NCBI RefSeq assembly: GCF_009392895.1 | Contig: NZ_CP045488.1 | Span: 2,790,001-2,854,000, forward strand | Length of the DNA: 64,000 nt | Origin: Natronorubrum aibiense | GTDB lineage: Archaea; Halobacteriota; Halobacteria; Halobacteriales; Natrialbaceae | Reading direction: 5' to 3' | Shown here: in pieces, positions 42,665 to 54,154 of the stretch | Position numbering within the stretch: position 1 is the first letter of the stretch | Layout of the letters: every line of letters starts with the position of its first letter | Notes under the pieces: generated by a model | Told to the model about the DNA's origin: nothing | Seen by the model: the letters and a program-made list of their open reading frames with translations, nothing else | Database searches by the model: none | Made by a program: the position numbers and the translations under genes

Positions 42665-43843
42665 ATGCACCCGCCGGGAGCCGACACTGTCCTCCTCCGC
42701 CACGGGGACGTCAACACGAAGAGTAACGCGGTCAAGCGGTACATGGGGGAGTTGCTGGTCGAGAACATCGACGCGCTTCTCGAGGACCGCTCGATCCCCG
42801 GCGACGTCGAACAGGGCTGGAATCGGCCGCTCATTCATACGACCGAAGCCGCCGTCGAGGACGCGACCGCGGCCGCGACTGATGCGTTCGGAGTCGTCTC
42901 CGCGAGCCCCGCACTGGTCGTCAGCACCGAAAAAGCGCGAATCATCGAGGCGCTCGTCGAAACCGCTCACGAACACTACAACGGCGGGACGTTCGCCGTC
43001 GACGCGCGCCGAGCGGACAAGACGCTCCCCTACGACAGCGAGGACCTCGCTCGAGACGCCGGCAGCGCGATCTGGGACGCCGTCGAAGGCGAGTTCGAAC
43101 CCGAGGTGGACCTCGACGACCCCGACCTCACCTTCGGCGTCGAAGTCAGATCCGAGGTCGCGTACATCTACCTCGAGCACGTCTCCGGGCCGGGTGGCCT
43201 GCCGCTTGGCGCACAGGAGCCGGTCATCGCGCTGATCAGCGGCGGCATCGACTCGCCCGTCGCAGCCTACGAGATGATGCGGCGTGGCTGTCCCGTCATC
43301 CCAGCATACGTCGATCTCGGGGCCTACGGCGGCATCGACCACGAAGCGCGCGCGATGGAAACCGTTCGGAAACTCTCGCGACACGCGCCCAACTTCGGCA
43401 TGCAGGTCTACAAAATCCCCGGCGGCGAGACGGTCGATCTGCTGGTCGAAGAGATGAATCAGGGGCGGATGCTCTCGCTGCGGCGCTTTTTCTACCGGGC
43501 CGCCGAAACGCTCGCCGAGCGCGTCAACGCCAACGGGATCGTCACCGGCGAGGCGGTCGGCCAGAAGTCGAGCCAGACCGTCCGCAACCTCGGCGTTACC
43601 AGTCGGGCCACCCGGCTGCCGATCCACCGACCGCTGCTCACGTGGGACAAACAGGATATCGTCGCCGAGGCTCGCGAGATCGGCACGTTCACCGACTCGA
43701 CGATCAACGCTGGCTGCAACCGCGTCGCCCCCGACCGCGTCGAAACCAACGCCCGCCTCGAGCCACTGTTGAACGCCGAGCCGGACGACCTGCTCGAGCG
43801 CGCTGAGAACGCGGCGACGAACGCAACACTGGTCGAGCCCTGA
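42665..43843 (+). CDS. thiI: tRNA 4-thiouridine synthase ThiI-type
   Basis: A 392-residue enzyme: N-terminal ferredoxin-like plus THUMP region (about 1-175) and a PP-loop AMP-forming domain with LISGGIDSPVAAYEMMRRG (SGGIDS near 192-197). It activates U8 of tRNA for sulfur insertion. NAGCNRVAPDRVETNA near 353 holds a Cys that may take part. The rhodanese extension of E. coli ThiI is absent, as usual in archaea. TATA-like CTTATAG about 27 bases before the ATG suggests a leaderless mRNA. Confidence 0.92.
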   Translation: MHPPGADTVLLRHGDVNTKSNAVKRYMGELLVENIDALLEDRSIPGDVEQGWNRPLIHTTEAAVEDATAAATDAFGVVSASPALVVSTEKARIIEALVETAHEHYNGGTFAVDARRADKTLPYDSEDLARDAGSAIWDAVEGEFEPEVDLDDPDLTFGVEVRSEVAYIYLEHVSGPGGLPLGAQEPVIALISGGIDSPVAAYEMMRRGCPVIPAYVDLGAYGGIDHEARAMETVRKLSRHAPNFGMQVYKIPGGETVDLLVEEMNQGRMLSLRRFFYRAAETLAERVNANGIVTGEAVGQKSSQTVRNLGVTSRATRLPIHRPLLTWDKQDIVAEAREIGTFTDSTINAGCNRVAPDRVETNARLEPLLNAEPDDLLERAENAATNATLVEP

Positions 43844-43883
43844 TCCGTAACCGACATTACATAGACGCACCGACCACAGAACA

Positions 43884-44438
43884 GTGACGCGTGTCTGTCT
43901 CATCGGGACCGGCGGCTGCAATCTCCAGTACGAACTCCTCTCCCGGGAGACGTCCCGCGAGGCGCTCGCGACGTACGAGCTGACACGTCCCTTCGAGAAT
44001 TCGATCGCCCTTCGGACGGTCAGCGTCGGCGCTGCCGTCTCGCTGCTGAACGACCTGAACTGGTATCTCACGCGATTTGTCGACGAGGCACTCGTTCAGG
44101 AGCCAAGCGTCAGCGACGACGAGTGGCTCTCGCGGTCGCTCGCCGAGCAGCTTCGAAACGGAACCGTCGAACCCGCCGAGACGGCCGAGTTCTGCAAGAT
44201 CTATGGCCTCGAGCGCGTGGGCGATGACGACGGCGAGAACACACCGGAATCGGCACCGACGGCCGACGACGCAGCCGGAGCCGACTCGAGCGAGTCGGAA
44301 CACGAGCGTGTATCGACCCGACGACTCGTCGAACCGCTGTACGTACGCCGAACCGGTGGCGAACTCCCCGAGTACGATCTCAGAGACGTCGACGAGACGC
44401 TCGTCGTGCGACTCACCGAAGCCGAACACTCGCCCTGA
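43884..44438 (+). CDS. DUF5804-like haloarchaeal protein
   Basis: A 184-residue soluble protein starting at a GTG (MTRVCLIGTGGCNLQYELLSRETS). The first 110 residues (ALATYELTRPFENSIALRTVSVG, LLNDLNWYLTRFVDEALVQEPSVSDDEWLSRSL) are compact. A disordered acidic insert (about 112-145) precedes LVEPLYVRRTGGELPEYDLRDV. I recall this as a haloarchaeal/archaeal DUF5804-type family; function unknown. TATA-like ATTACATAG lies about 27 bases upstream. It starts 40 bases after thiI. Confidence 0.75.
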   Translation: MTRVCLIGTGGCNLQYELLSRETSREALATYELTRPFENSIALRTVSVGAAVSLLNDLNWYLTRFVDEALVQEPSVSDDEWLSRSLAEQLRNGTVEPAETAEFCKIYGLERVGDDDGENTPESAPTADDAAGADSSESEHERVSTRRLVEPLYVRRTGGELPEYDLRDVDETLVVRLTEAEHSP

Positions 44439-44540
44439 GCGGGCTGCACTCGAGGATTGGCACCCGTATACGGACGTCGTCCGACAGTTCCAGCGCAACC
44501 TAGCAGGGTCGCGGTCGCGCCAGTACATCAGCGCGCCGTA

Positions 44541-45230
44541 TCAGCGGTCGTCGCGTTCACTGCCGGACGCCGATTCGCTCGCCGCGTCGACGGAGAGTGT
44601 CGACCTGTGTTTTCGACCGCTGCTGTCGACGATCGTCACGGTGGCACTGGTCACTGGCTCGCCGTCGGCCGTCGCCCGGACGAGTTGTCCCACCGTAACC
44701 AGCTGGGTCGCACCCATGCCGTCCGCCGTCTCGGTGACGCTCGCTTCGACGACGAGCCGTGGCCCACCGTCGTCGTGCTCGAGTGCCACCGACTCGAGGA
44801 CCAGTTCGTAATCGAGCCGCGGCGCGTCGGCCTCGAGGGCGAGCAGGGCGCTGTTCTCGAAGTCGATGTCGGCGACGAACTCGAGGGGCTGGTCGTCACG
44901 AAGGGGACGCTCCTCGAGCCACTGCTCGGCGCGGTTGGCGTCGACAAAGAGCTTCACATTGGGTGCCGTCGGCGCGTCGGCGTGGCGAAACGGAACGGTG
45001 TCGTCCCCGTCGGTCGTCTCGCTGGCAGTTCGCTTGGGATTGGACTCGTCCTCGCCGTCAGCACCGGATTCACTGGGTGCGTTCGTACCATCAGTGCTGG
45101 ACTCAGTGGCGTCATCCGCGTCGTTTTCAGGTGACGACGCGTCGACATCGGCTGCGTCGAGGCAACCGGCGGAGAAGATGAACAGACCCGCAGTACCACA
45201 CAGTAGCGTCCGTCTGGAAAGTGGAGTCAT
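44541..45230 (-). CDS. Secreted lipoprotein of unknown function
   Basis: A 229-residue protein. MTPLSRRTLLCGTAGLFIFSAGC is a Tat-like signal with lipobox SAGC, so the mature protein is likely lipid-anchored outside the cell. Residues about 25-75 are a disordered Asp/Ser/Thr/Glu linker. The C-terminal domain (NVKLFVDANRAEQWLEERPL and several beta-strand-like pieces such as LRYELVLESVALEHDDG) has no recognised family. Upstream lies a hairpin-element cluster (45301-45445). Confidence 0.75.
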   Translation of the reverse strand: MTPLSRRTLLCGTAGLFIFSAGCLDAADVDASSPENDADDATESSTDGTNAPSESGADGEDESNPKRTASETTDGDDTVPFRHADAPTAPNVKLFVDANRAEQWLEERPLRDDQPLEFVADIDFENSALLALEADAPRLDYELVLESVALEHDDGGPRLVVEASVTETADGMGATQLVTVGQLVRATADGEPVTSATVTIVDSSGRKHRSTLSVDAASESASGSERDDR

Positions 45231-45300
45231 TATTCGAGACTGACACAGCACCAGCTAAAAGGGATTCGTCAAGGTGAAACCGCGATTGTTCCCTCCTAGA

Positions 45301-45415
45301 GTAACACTGTCGGACAAAACGATTCACGCACCGATCGCACGCGAACGCTCGTCGCCGGAGGCGGCGAGCCGTGAGACGTGATCTGACAGTTACTGGCTTT
45401 TGTCTGGCAGTATAA
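45301..45415. repeat. Hairpin-shaped intergenic element with conserved inner stem
   Basis: Ends GTAACACTGTCGGACAAAA and TTTTGTCTGGCAGTATAAC are inverted copies (15 of 19). The left half contains AACGATTCACGCACCGATCGCAC, and the centre a stem CTCGTCGCC / GGCGGCGAG around GGA. A near-copy lies at 52755-52866, whose stem differs by paired changes. It is followed directly (45411-45445) by a fragment resembling the left arm of the 4813 element (AACGACTGAAACGATTCACAT). Confidence 0.65.
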
Positions 45416-45473
45416 CGACTGAAACGATTCACATACGCATCGCCCTGTCCGCGGTTCTCGCTCGAGTCGCTTC

Positions 45474-46448
45474 TCAGTCGAACAGACCGGTCGAGAGATA
45501 CCGTTCGCCGCTGTCCCAGAAGACAGTCACGACGAGCGGACAGTCGTCGGCCGTCTCACCGCCGTCCGCGTCCGGCGTCGTCGGATCGTCGAACGCACCC
45601 GGGATTTCGGGACAGGTCCGGTCAGGGTCAGCGAGTTCGCGGGCGATACGCTGGGAGACGAGACTCGTCGCGCCGCTCGACTGGCCGACCAGAACCCCTT
45701 CCTCGCGGGCCAGTCGGCGACACTCGTCTTCGGCGTCCTCGAGGCGAGCCGTCTCGACACGGTCGATCAGGTCGAGATCCAGATTGTCGCTGACGAAACC
45801 GGGACCCATCCCCTGAAAGTCGTCGTCGCCGGCCTCGCCCGTCGAGAGGACGGCGTTGCGCTCGGGTTCGACGGCGATGATATCCATGTCGGGAAACTCC
45901 TCACGGAGGCGGCGGCCGGTTCCCGAGATCGTCCCACCGGTGCCAACACCGGCGACGAAGGCATCGATCTCGCGGTCGCCGACCTGCTCTACGATCTCCT
46001 CACCGGTCGTCTTGTAATGTGCCTCGGGGTTCGCCGGGTTCTCGAACTGGCCGAGCTGGGTCGCGCCCTCGGCCTCGAGTTCGTCGGCACGCTCGCGGGC
46101 GGCCGTCATGTCGCCGTCGACCAACTCGAGGTCGGCTCCGTAGGCGGCCATGATCTGCCGGCGCTCTTTGGACTTGCTCGCTGGCATGACGATCGTCAGG
46201 TCGTAGCCGCGGGCGGCACAGACCAGCGCAAGGCCGATTCCCGTGTTGCCGCTGGTCGGTTCGACGAGCCAGTCGCCCGGTTCGATCACCCCGTCGCGTT
46301 CGGCCGCGCGGATCATCTCGAGGGCCGGCCGATCTTTCGCCGAGCCACCGGGGTTGAAGGATTCGATCTTTGCGGCGACGGTGACGCCGTCCGGTGAATC
46401 GACCCGGACGAGCGGCGAGCCGATCGTGTCCAGAATGCTGCCCTTCAT
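45474..46448 (-). CDS. cysK: Cysteine synthase A
   Basis: A 324-residue PLP enzyme that makes cysteine from O-acetylserine and sulfide (EC 2.5.1.47). The cofactor Lys is Lys38 in NPGGSAKDRPA; PTSGNTGIGLAL binds the substrate, VAGVGTGGTISGTGRRL the phosphate. DDDFQGMGPGFV is the C-terminal loop. A short halophilic acidic insertion (PTTPDADGGETADD) near the C-terminus is seen. A cystathionine beta-synthase role is possible but less likely from length. Confidence 0.94.
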   Translation of the reverse strand: MKGSILDTIGSPLVRVDSPDGVTVAAKIESFNPGGSAKDRPALEMIRAAERDGVIEPGDWLVEPTSGNTGIGLALVCAARGYDLTIVMPASKSKERRQIMAAYGADLELVDGDMTAARERADELEAEGATQLGQFENPANPEAHYKTTGEEIVEQVGDREIDAFVAGVGTGGTISGTGRRLREEFPDMDIIAVEPERNAVLSTGEAGDDDFQGMGPGFVSDNLDLDLIDRVETARLEDAEDECRRLAREEGVLVGQSSGATSLVSQRIARELADPDRTCPEIPGAFDDPTTPDADGGETADDCPLVVTVFWDSGERYLSTGLFD

Positions 46449-46671
46449 TACGGATCGCTAGACAGTCGAGACGTATACTGTTTGCTGTACTGGAAGCGAA
46501 CGTGTTTTCTCACAGTTAGTTTCTGATTTATATACTTTCTTACTGATGAAATATATGGATAGCAGAGGATAGAGTGTCTACAGGCAGCTGCTCTGAGATA
46601 TACTAAACGAAGCTGACTTATCATACACCTCCCTATGTGGCCACCATGGTTTTACCGTCCACATATCATTA

Positions 46672-47043
46672 ATGAGCATGAATAGGTCCCAGCAGTTCGG
46701 GTCCGTGGGGTACAGTAGTGGGGTCGACGCGTCGGAACTCGTCGATCGGATCGGGCTTACCGAGGGCGAGATCGAGTGGCGAAAGCAGTTCATCGAGTTC
46801 ACCGACGACGACGTCGACGAACTCTCCGCACTCATCGACGCCCAGGCCTCGAGTACACAGGAGATGGCGACCCGAATCGAGACGATCGATGACGAAGCAC
46901 AGTCGATCAACGACGACGTTGAAACCGTCACCGGCGAAATCGAAGAGCAGTTCTCGAAGGTGGAGGTGATCGAGAGCGTCCTGACCGAACTCACTGAGGA
47001 AGGCCACCGCCAGACCGTTCGCTACGATCAGCGGATGGCATAG
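46672..47043 (+). pseudogene. Internally deleted HemAT-type aerotaxis transducer remnant
   Basis: The 123-residue product starts like the globin-coupled transducer HemAT (SELVDRIGLTEGEIEWRKQFIEF, then DDDVDELSALIDAQ), the first globin helix. It passes at about residue 60 straight into ASSTQEMATRIETIDDEAQ and EEQFSKVEVIESVLTELTEE, which matches the extreme C-terminal end of such transducers. About 400 residues (rest of the globin and the signalling domain) are missing, with the frame intact. Hence it cannot bind heme or signal CheA. An AT-rich leader of about 200 bases precedes it. It may be expressed as a vestigial protein. Confidence 0.7.
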
Positions 47044-47111
47044 CCCTCGACGCGGTGGACGAATCGATGGGAAACAGGACGGTTAAGCCGCCGGACACGC
47101 TATCGAGGGGT

Positions 47112-47483
47112 ATGAGTCTCGAGACCATGCAGCCGAATCCGACGTGGGACGCTGCCTCCTACGAGGAGGCCGTCGACACGCTCGCAGCGCACAACGACGA
47201 ACTGGTGTACAAAGTCTGGGGTGGCGACTGGTGTAAAGACTGCCGGAAGCTCCTGCCGAACCTGGGCGCGGCACTGCAGGCTGCTGGGGTTCCCGACGAA
47301 CGAATCGAGGAGATCGCCCTCGATCAGGACAAACAAGGCCCCGGTGTCGAGGAGTACGACATCGAGTACATCCCGACGGTCGTCGTCGAAACCGACGACG
47401 GCGAGGAAATCGTCCGATTCGTCGAGTCCGAGGACCTGCCGCCGGCCGTCTGGCTCGCCGAGCAACTCGACGACGCGTTGTAA
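47112..47483 (+). CDS. Thioredoxin-fold protein
   Basis: A 123-residue single-domain thioredoxin-like protein. The active site is WCKDC (Cys41/Cys44), an uncommon variant of WCGPC, and the cis-Pro is in EYIPTVVV. No signal peptide, so it acts in the cytosol as a disulfide reductase or carrier. ATG at 47112 (MSLETMQPNPTWD) is preferred over upstream residues. A larger thioredoxin-domain gene converges on the right, 50 bases away. Confidence 0.88.
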   Translation: MSLETMQPNPTWDAASYEEAVDTLAAHNDELVYKVWGGDWCKDCRKLLPNLGAALQAAGVPDERIEEIALDQDKQGPGVEEYDIEYIPTVVVETDDGEEIVRFVESEDLPPAVWLAEQLDDAL

Positions 47484-47533
47484 CCGGCGCGAAACGGTTT
47501 CGACACGGATTTTTCGACGCCGACGTGTCGGCG

Positions 47534-49753
47534 TTAGAACGGACTTTCGGGTCCGTCGGTCGTCTCGTCGGCCGTCGGTGCGCTCGTATTGTCACCCAGC
47601 CACTCGAGTGCGTCTTCGACGTCGTGGGTCGGCGGCGAGCACGTCCGGCCACGACAGACGTACAGCGTCGGCTCGCCGTCACGCGCCTCGCGACCGGCCC
47701 AGATCGCCGGCGCATCCGCGAGTCCCAACTGCTCGAGCCACGCCTCGAGACCGTCCTCGGTCGGCGGCCGAAGTGCGAACAGTCGGTCAGGGTGGTACGT
47801 CTCGGCGAATCGGTCGCGCCACGCGTCGGGGAGGGCGTCGGCGGCGACGGTGATCTCGAGCGCGCCGGATTCGAGCCGGTCGGCGGCGAGACAGAGCGAG
47901 GCGTGCTGGAGCGGATTCGCCTCGATTCGGTTCGCGTGGGTCTCGAGGACGGTTTCGGCGATCGCCTCGAACGTCTCGTCGGTGACGGCGTCGCCGTCTG
48001 CACGAGGGCTCTCCGATCCCTCGCTGACGAAGCCGTCGAGTGCGAGCAGCGTTTCGACGGCGACGCCGGCCGCCGAGGGCGTCGACTGGTCGTTTAGCTC
48101 CTGTGGGCGCGTGACCAGCGACTCGCCGCTCTCGGGGGTAAAGTACAACGTCCCGGCCTCGACGTCCCAGAACTCCGCCTCGATGGTGCGGGCCAACTCG
48201 AGTGCGAAGGCGAGGTGGTCGACCTCGCCGGTGGCCTCGTAACAGCCGAGTGCGCCACGCGCGAGGAACGCGTAATCCTCGAGATAGCCGTCGACGGCAA
48301 CGTCCCCATCCTTGTACCGCCGAGAGAGTCGCTTTTCGTCGTCGTCCCAGAGTCGGTCCCGGACGAACTCGAGGGCGTCGACAGCGGTCTCGGCGTACGC
48401 GTCATCGCCCAGCACCAGCGCTGCCTCGGCGTAGGTCGCGATCATCAGACCGTTCCAGCTTGCGAGCACTTTCTCGTCGCGGTTCGGTCGCGGCCGTTGC
48501 TCGCGGGCCTCGAACAGCCGTTCGCGGGCGGTTTCGAGTCGCGTTTCGACTTCCTGCTCCTCGAGGTCGAACGCCTCGGCGAGACTCGAGATCGATTGCA
48601 CACGGTTGGGCTGATTCCGCCCTTCGAAGTTGCCCGACTCGGTGATATCGTAGCGTTCACAGAAGAGTTCAGCGGTGGTCTCATCCTCGAGCACCTCGCT
48701 GATTTCCTCGGGTGTCCAGACGTAGAACGCACCTTCCTCGCGTTCGCCCGTGTCCGGGTCCTCGCTCTGGGCATCGAGGGTGCTGAAGAAGCCGCTATCG
48801 TCGTGGGTCAGTTCCCGTTCGACGAATTCGAGGGCGTCCGCAACGACCTCGGCGTAGCGCTCTTCGCCCGTGAGCTGGTAGCCTGCAAGCAGGGCGCGAG
48901 GGATCTCGGCGTTGTCGTAGAGCATCTTCTCGAAGTGGGGCACCGTCCAGTCCCGGTCGACGCAGTAGCGGTGAAACCCGCCGCCGACGTAGTCGTAGAG
49001 GCCGCCGTCGACCATCGCGTCGAGGGACTCCTCGAGCACCTCGAGGTACTCGCTTTGGCCCGTCCGATCGTGCGCCCGAGCGAGCACACGGAGCCGAGAC
49101 GGCTGTGGGAACTTCGGCCCGCCGGAGCCGAAGCCGCCGTACTGGCGGTCGGCGCTGCGAACGGCCGCATCGGCTGCCGTCTCGAGCACGTCGCTCGAGG
49201 GGGGCTCCGCGGCGGCGACCGAGTCGGGGGTCTCCTCGAGTTGGTCCGTCGCCGCGTCGGTCCACTGCTGGGCGCGGTTCTCGACTTCCTCGCGGTCCGT
49301 CTCCCACGTCTCGGCGAGTCGCTCGAGGACGTCGAGGAAGCCGGGCTGGCCGCGTTTCGATTCCTTGGGGAAGTAGGTCCCGATGTGGAACGGTTTGCCC
49401 TCGGGTGTGAGCCACGCCGAGAGCGGCCAGCCGCCCCGGCCGGTGACGAGCTGGCAGACGGTCATGTAGATGCTGTCGACGTCCGGGCGCTCCTCGCGGT
49501 CGACCTTGATCGGGACGAAGTTCTCGTTGAGCAGTTCGGCGACCTCCTCGTCGGCGAAGCTCTCCGACTCCATGACGTGACACCAGTGACACGCCGAGTA
49601 GCCGATCGAGAGGAAGATCGGCACGTCGTGTTCACGGGCCGTCTCTAAGGCCTGTTCGTCCCACGGCTGCCAATTAACGGGGTTGTCCGCGTGCTGGCGC
49701 AGATACGGGCTCTCCTCCTCGTTGAGCCGGTTGCGCGTGGTCGGGGTCGTCAT
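47534..49753 (-). CDS. Thioredoxin-domain/six-hairpin glycosidase-fold protein (YyaL/DUF255 family)
   Basis: A 739-residue protein of the YyaL/spermatogenesis-associated protein 20 family. The first about 170 residues form a thioredoxin-like DUF255 domain with SIGYSACHWCHVMESESF. The rest is a long alpha-alpha toroid (GGFGSGGPKFPQPSRLRVLARA, GGLYDYVGGGFHRYCVDRDWTVPHFEKMLYDNA and repeats), like a six-hairpin glycosidase. In other organisms it is thought to be a sugar epimerase or redox enzyme; no substrate is known. Starts ATG at 49753 and is monocistronic. Confidence 0.9.
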   Translation of the reverse strand: MTTPTTRNRLNEEESPYLRQHADNPVNWQPWDEQALETAREHDVPIFLSIGYSACHWCHVMESESFADEEVAELLNENFVPIKVDREERPDVDSIYMTVCQLVTGRGGWPLSAWLTPEGKPFHIGTYFPKESKRGQPGFLDVLERLAETWETDREEVENRAQQWTDAATDQLEETPDSVAAAEPPSSDVLETAADAAVRSADRQYGGFGSGGPKFPQPSRLRVLARAHDRTGQSEYLEVLEESLDAMVDGGLYDYVGGGFHRYCVDRDWTVPHFEKMLYDNAEIPRALLAGYQLTGEERYAEVVADALEFVERELTHDDSGFFSTLDAQSEDPDTGEREEGAFYVWTPEEISEVLEDETTAELFCERYDITESGNFEGRNQPNRVQSISSLAEAFDLEEQEVETRLETARERLFEAREQRPRPNRDEKVLASWNGLMIATYAEAALVLGDDAYAETAVDALEFVRDRLWDDDEKRLSRRYKDGDVAVDGYLEDYAFLARGALGCYEATGEVDHLAFALELARTIEAEFWDVEAGTLYFTPESGESLVTRPQELNDQSTPSAAGVAVETLLALDGFVSEGSESPRADGDAVTDETFEAIAETVLETHANRIEANPLQHASLCLAADRLESGALEITVAADALPDAWRDRFAETYHPDRLFALRPPTEDGLEAWLEQLGLADAPAIWAGREARDGEPTLYVCRGRTCSPPTHDVEDALEWLGDNTSAPTADETTDGPESPF

Positions 49754-49855
49754 ACGCTCTCGTACGGGCAGGAGTTGTAAAAGCCCGACGTACGACTCGC
49801 TCCCGTGCCGGTATCGACCTCAAAAATCGGTACTCGAAGCGGCGATTCGAATCCG

Positions 49856-52591
<2,736 letters not shown>

Positions 52592-52956
52592 ACGTAGCTT
52601 TCGAACGGGGGGGTTTTCAATCTCCCGAGACTCGTCTGTAAAACCATTATATACTCACTATGTGTTACAGTGCCACGATCGTAGGACGGAACGGTTACGA
52701 AAGCGACGGTGCGGCATCCCTGCACGACCCTATACAGCCGATGATTGCGGCAACTATACTGCCGGACAAAACGGTTCACGCACCGATCGCACGCGAACGC
52801 TCGTCGCCTTCGACGACGAGCCGTGAGACGTGATCGAGCGTTTACCGACTGTTGTCCGACAGTATATCTGACTGGGTAGTGGATCGATCGTCGACTACCG
52901 ACCTGTCCGGCTACGTCATAAAAAACAGTTCGTTGTGTCGCGATTGTAGTGGCGTG
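52592..52956. other. Intergenic region containing a hairpin element
   Basis: The 365-base gap lies between acnA (leftward start) and the stop of the first Tat-exported paralogue (also leftward). It holds the acnA promoter area (AT-rich CATTATATACTC near 52645, about 55 bases upstream of the ATG) and the hairpin element 52755-52866. No gene is seen. Confidence 0.55.
52755..52866. repeat. Hairpin-shaped intergenic element, TATACTG type
   Basis: TATACTGCCGGACAA (52755-52769) and TTGTCCGACAGTATA (52852-52866) are inverted copies with one mismatch. The centre holds CTCGTCG (52800-52806) and CGACGAG (52814-52820) as an inner stem. The unit shares over 60 bases of near-identity with 45301-45415 (GATCGCACGCGAACGCTCGTCG, GAGCCGTGAGACGTGATC). 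It looks like a mobile non-autonomous repeat, or a structured RNA/DNA element; nothing is encoded. Confidence 0.7.
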
Positions 52957-53580
52957 TTAGTTGCCGCCGGCATCGGCGCCACCGTTACCGCCGTCAGCGC
53001 CACCGTTACCGCCGTCAGCGCCACCGTTACCGCCGGCATCTGCACCGCCGTTACCGCCGTTAGCGCCACCGTTACCGTCGTCTTCTTCGTCGTCCATCTC
53101 TTCTTCGTCACCGTTACCGTTGGTGTCGCCGCCGTTGCCGGACGCGCCGGGCGTGGCCTCGATCAGATCGAGCTGGGAGTCGCGGAATTGGCCGTCGTCA
53201 CCCATCGTGTCACTGTCGCCAGCGCTGAGGCTGACGTCTTCCGTGAACAGGAAGCCCCACGTCGGGGCGTCCGTGCCGAGGTCGTAACTGATGATGTAGG
53301 CGTCCCAGTCGTCCGGATCGTCGAACACGTCGTCTTCCGACCCGGAATCTTCGAGCAGATCCTCTTTCGTCGAGGTGTTCAGCGCCGAAATAACCTCGAA
53401 GTCGATGCCAGGTTGGTAGTCGTCTCCGTACACGAGCACTGTCCCGTCACTGTCCTCCTGAGCGGTGACGGAGCCCGACGTCGCACTCGCGCCGAGGGCA
53501 ACCGCCGTCGTGGCGAGCGCCCCTTTCTTCATGAACGATCGCCTCGAGTCGTCGAATAGTCCGTTATCGTTGTCTGTCAT
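52957..53580 (-). CDS. Tat-exported protein with Gly/Asn-rich repeat tail (paralogue 1)
   Basis: A 207-residue protein. SRRSFMKKGALATTAVALGASA is a twin-arginine signal. The mature domain (TVLVYGDDYQPGIDFEVISALNTSTKEDLLED, DDPDDWDAYIISYDLGTDAPTWGFLF, DGQFRDSQLDLIEA) is closely similar to the paralogue at 54155-54574. It then adds about 60 residues of acidic and GGNGGAD-type repeats, encoded by 21-base tandem DNA units, probably a flexible surface tail. ATG 53580 follows a Shine-Dalgarno-like GGTGAG and a leader hairpin. Function unknown. Confidence 0.85.
   Translation of the reverse strand: MTDNDNGLFDDSRRSFMKKGALATTAVALGASATSGSVTAQEDSDGTVLVYGDDYQPGIDFEVISALNTSTKEDLLEDSGSEDDVFDDPDDWDAYIISYDLGTDAPTWGFLFTEDVSLSAGDSDTMGDDGQFRDSQLDLIEATPGASGNGGDTNGNGDEEEMDDEEDDGNGGANGGNGGADAGGNGGADGGNGGADGGNGGADAGGN
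52958..53085 (-). repeat. Tandem repeats encoding the Gly/Asn-rich tail
   Basis: The stretch repeats a 21-base unit (read on the plus strand as GCGCCACCGTTACCGCCGTCA and close variants) about four to five times, encoding GGNGGAD-type units. Irregularities include an 18-base spacing and GGCATC/GGCATCTGC variants. Copy number would be expected to vary between strains. Confidence 0.75.
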
Positions 53581-53670
53581 GTCTCTCACCTGAGTCCCCC
53601 TGTTTGGGGTAGACGGTTCTTGACCCAATTTTCGCATAAGTGACTGCCATTGTTTCACCGTCTAAGACGG
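53581..53670 (-). promoter_or_regulatory. Control region of Tat-exported paralogue 1: dyad, TATA, leader hairpin, SD
   Basis: Reading on the minus strand: dyad CCGTCTTAGACGG (53658-53670), TATA-like CACTTATGC (about 53633-53642), then a leader containing TACCCC-AAACA-GGGGG and GGTGAG just before the ATG. The whole block is conserved ahead of the second paralogue, and the outer base pair of the dyad differs there in a compensating way (C/G versus T/A). Confidence 0.65.
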
Positions 53671-54154
53671 GCTGAAATCACTCGAGAAGTGTATTGTGCG
53701 TCTATACCACCGTATTTCGACACTTTGCGAGATCACGGCGAAGAGCTGTCAGCAATGATTGTTTATCGATCGAAGCGGGGCCAGAGCGGACGTGTTGGCC
53801 GCCGTTAAAACATGTCGTCACTCGAGAATCCGACCGAACCCGATTGTCACACCGAGATTCCCGCCGGAGCCTGCGATTCCGGGGCTTCAGCCGTTCGTTC
53901 GTACCAAGAGAGGGTCAGAGCTGTCCAGATCGGGACCCGTCATACAGCAAAACAAACGATTTCCTCGGACTTTCAGCCGGAAAATCAGCACGCGGAACCG
54001 GTCACAATCCGCGACTCTCTACGGTGGTGGCCAGTCTCGTGACGCGTTGGCGCCGGGCCGTTCGACGGCGGTCGACTATCGAGTGCCGTGTGAACTGCGC
54101 GATACGATCGAACGGATCGGCGAGAAAGAAGGTCCTCGAGTGAGTTCGTGTGAA
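53581..54154. other. 574-base spacer between the two Tat-exported paralogues
   Basis: About the first 90 bases are the control region of paralogue 1. The remainder (53671-54154) has lower GC than the flanks and no gene I can support. A rightward 76-codon frame at 53812-54042 (MSSLENPTEPDCHTEIPAG...) has a possible TATA (CCGTTAAAAC) but untypical codons and no known match, and is not called. No repeat of the hairpin family is present. Confidence 0.55.

Noticed and set aside
53812-54042. Rightward 76-codon frame between the Tat-exported paralogues
   Set aside because: Codon use is unlike neighbours, there is no hydrophobic core or motif, and the promoter match is weak.
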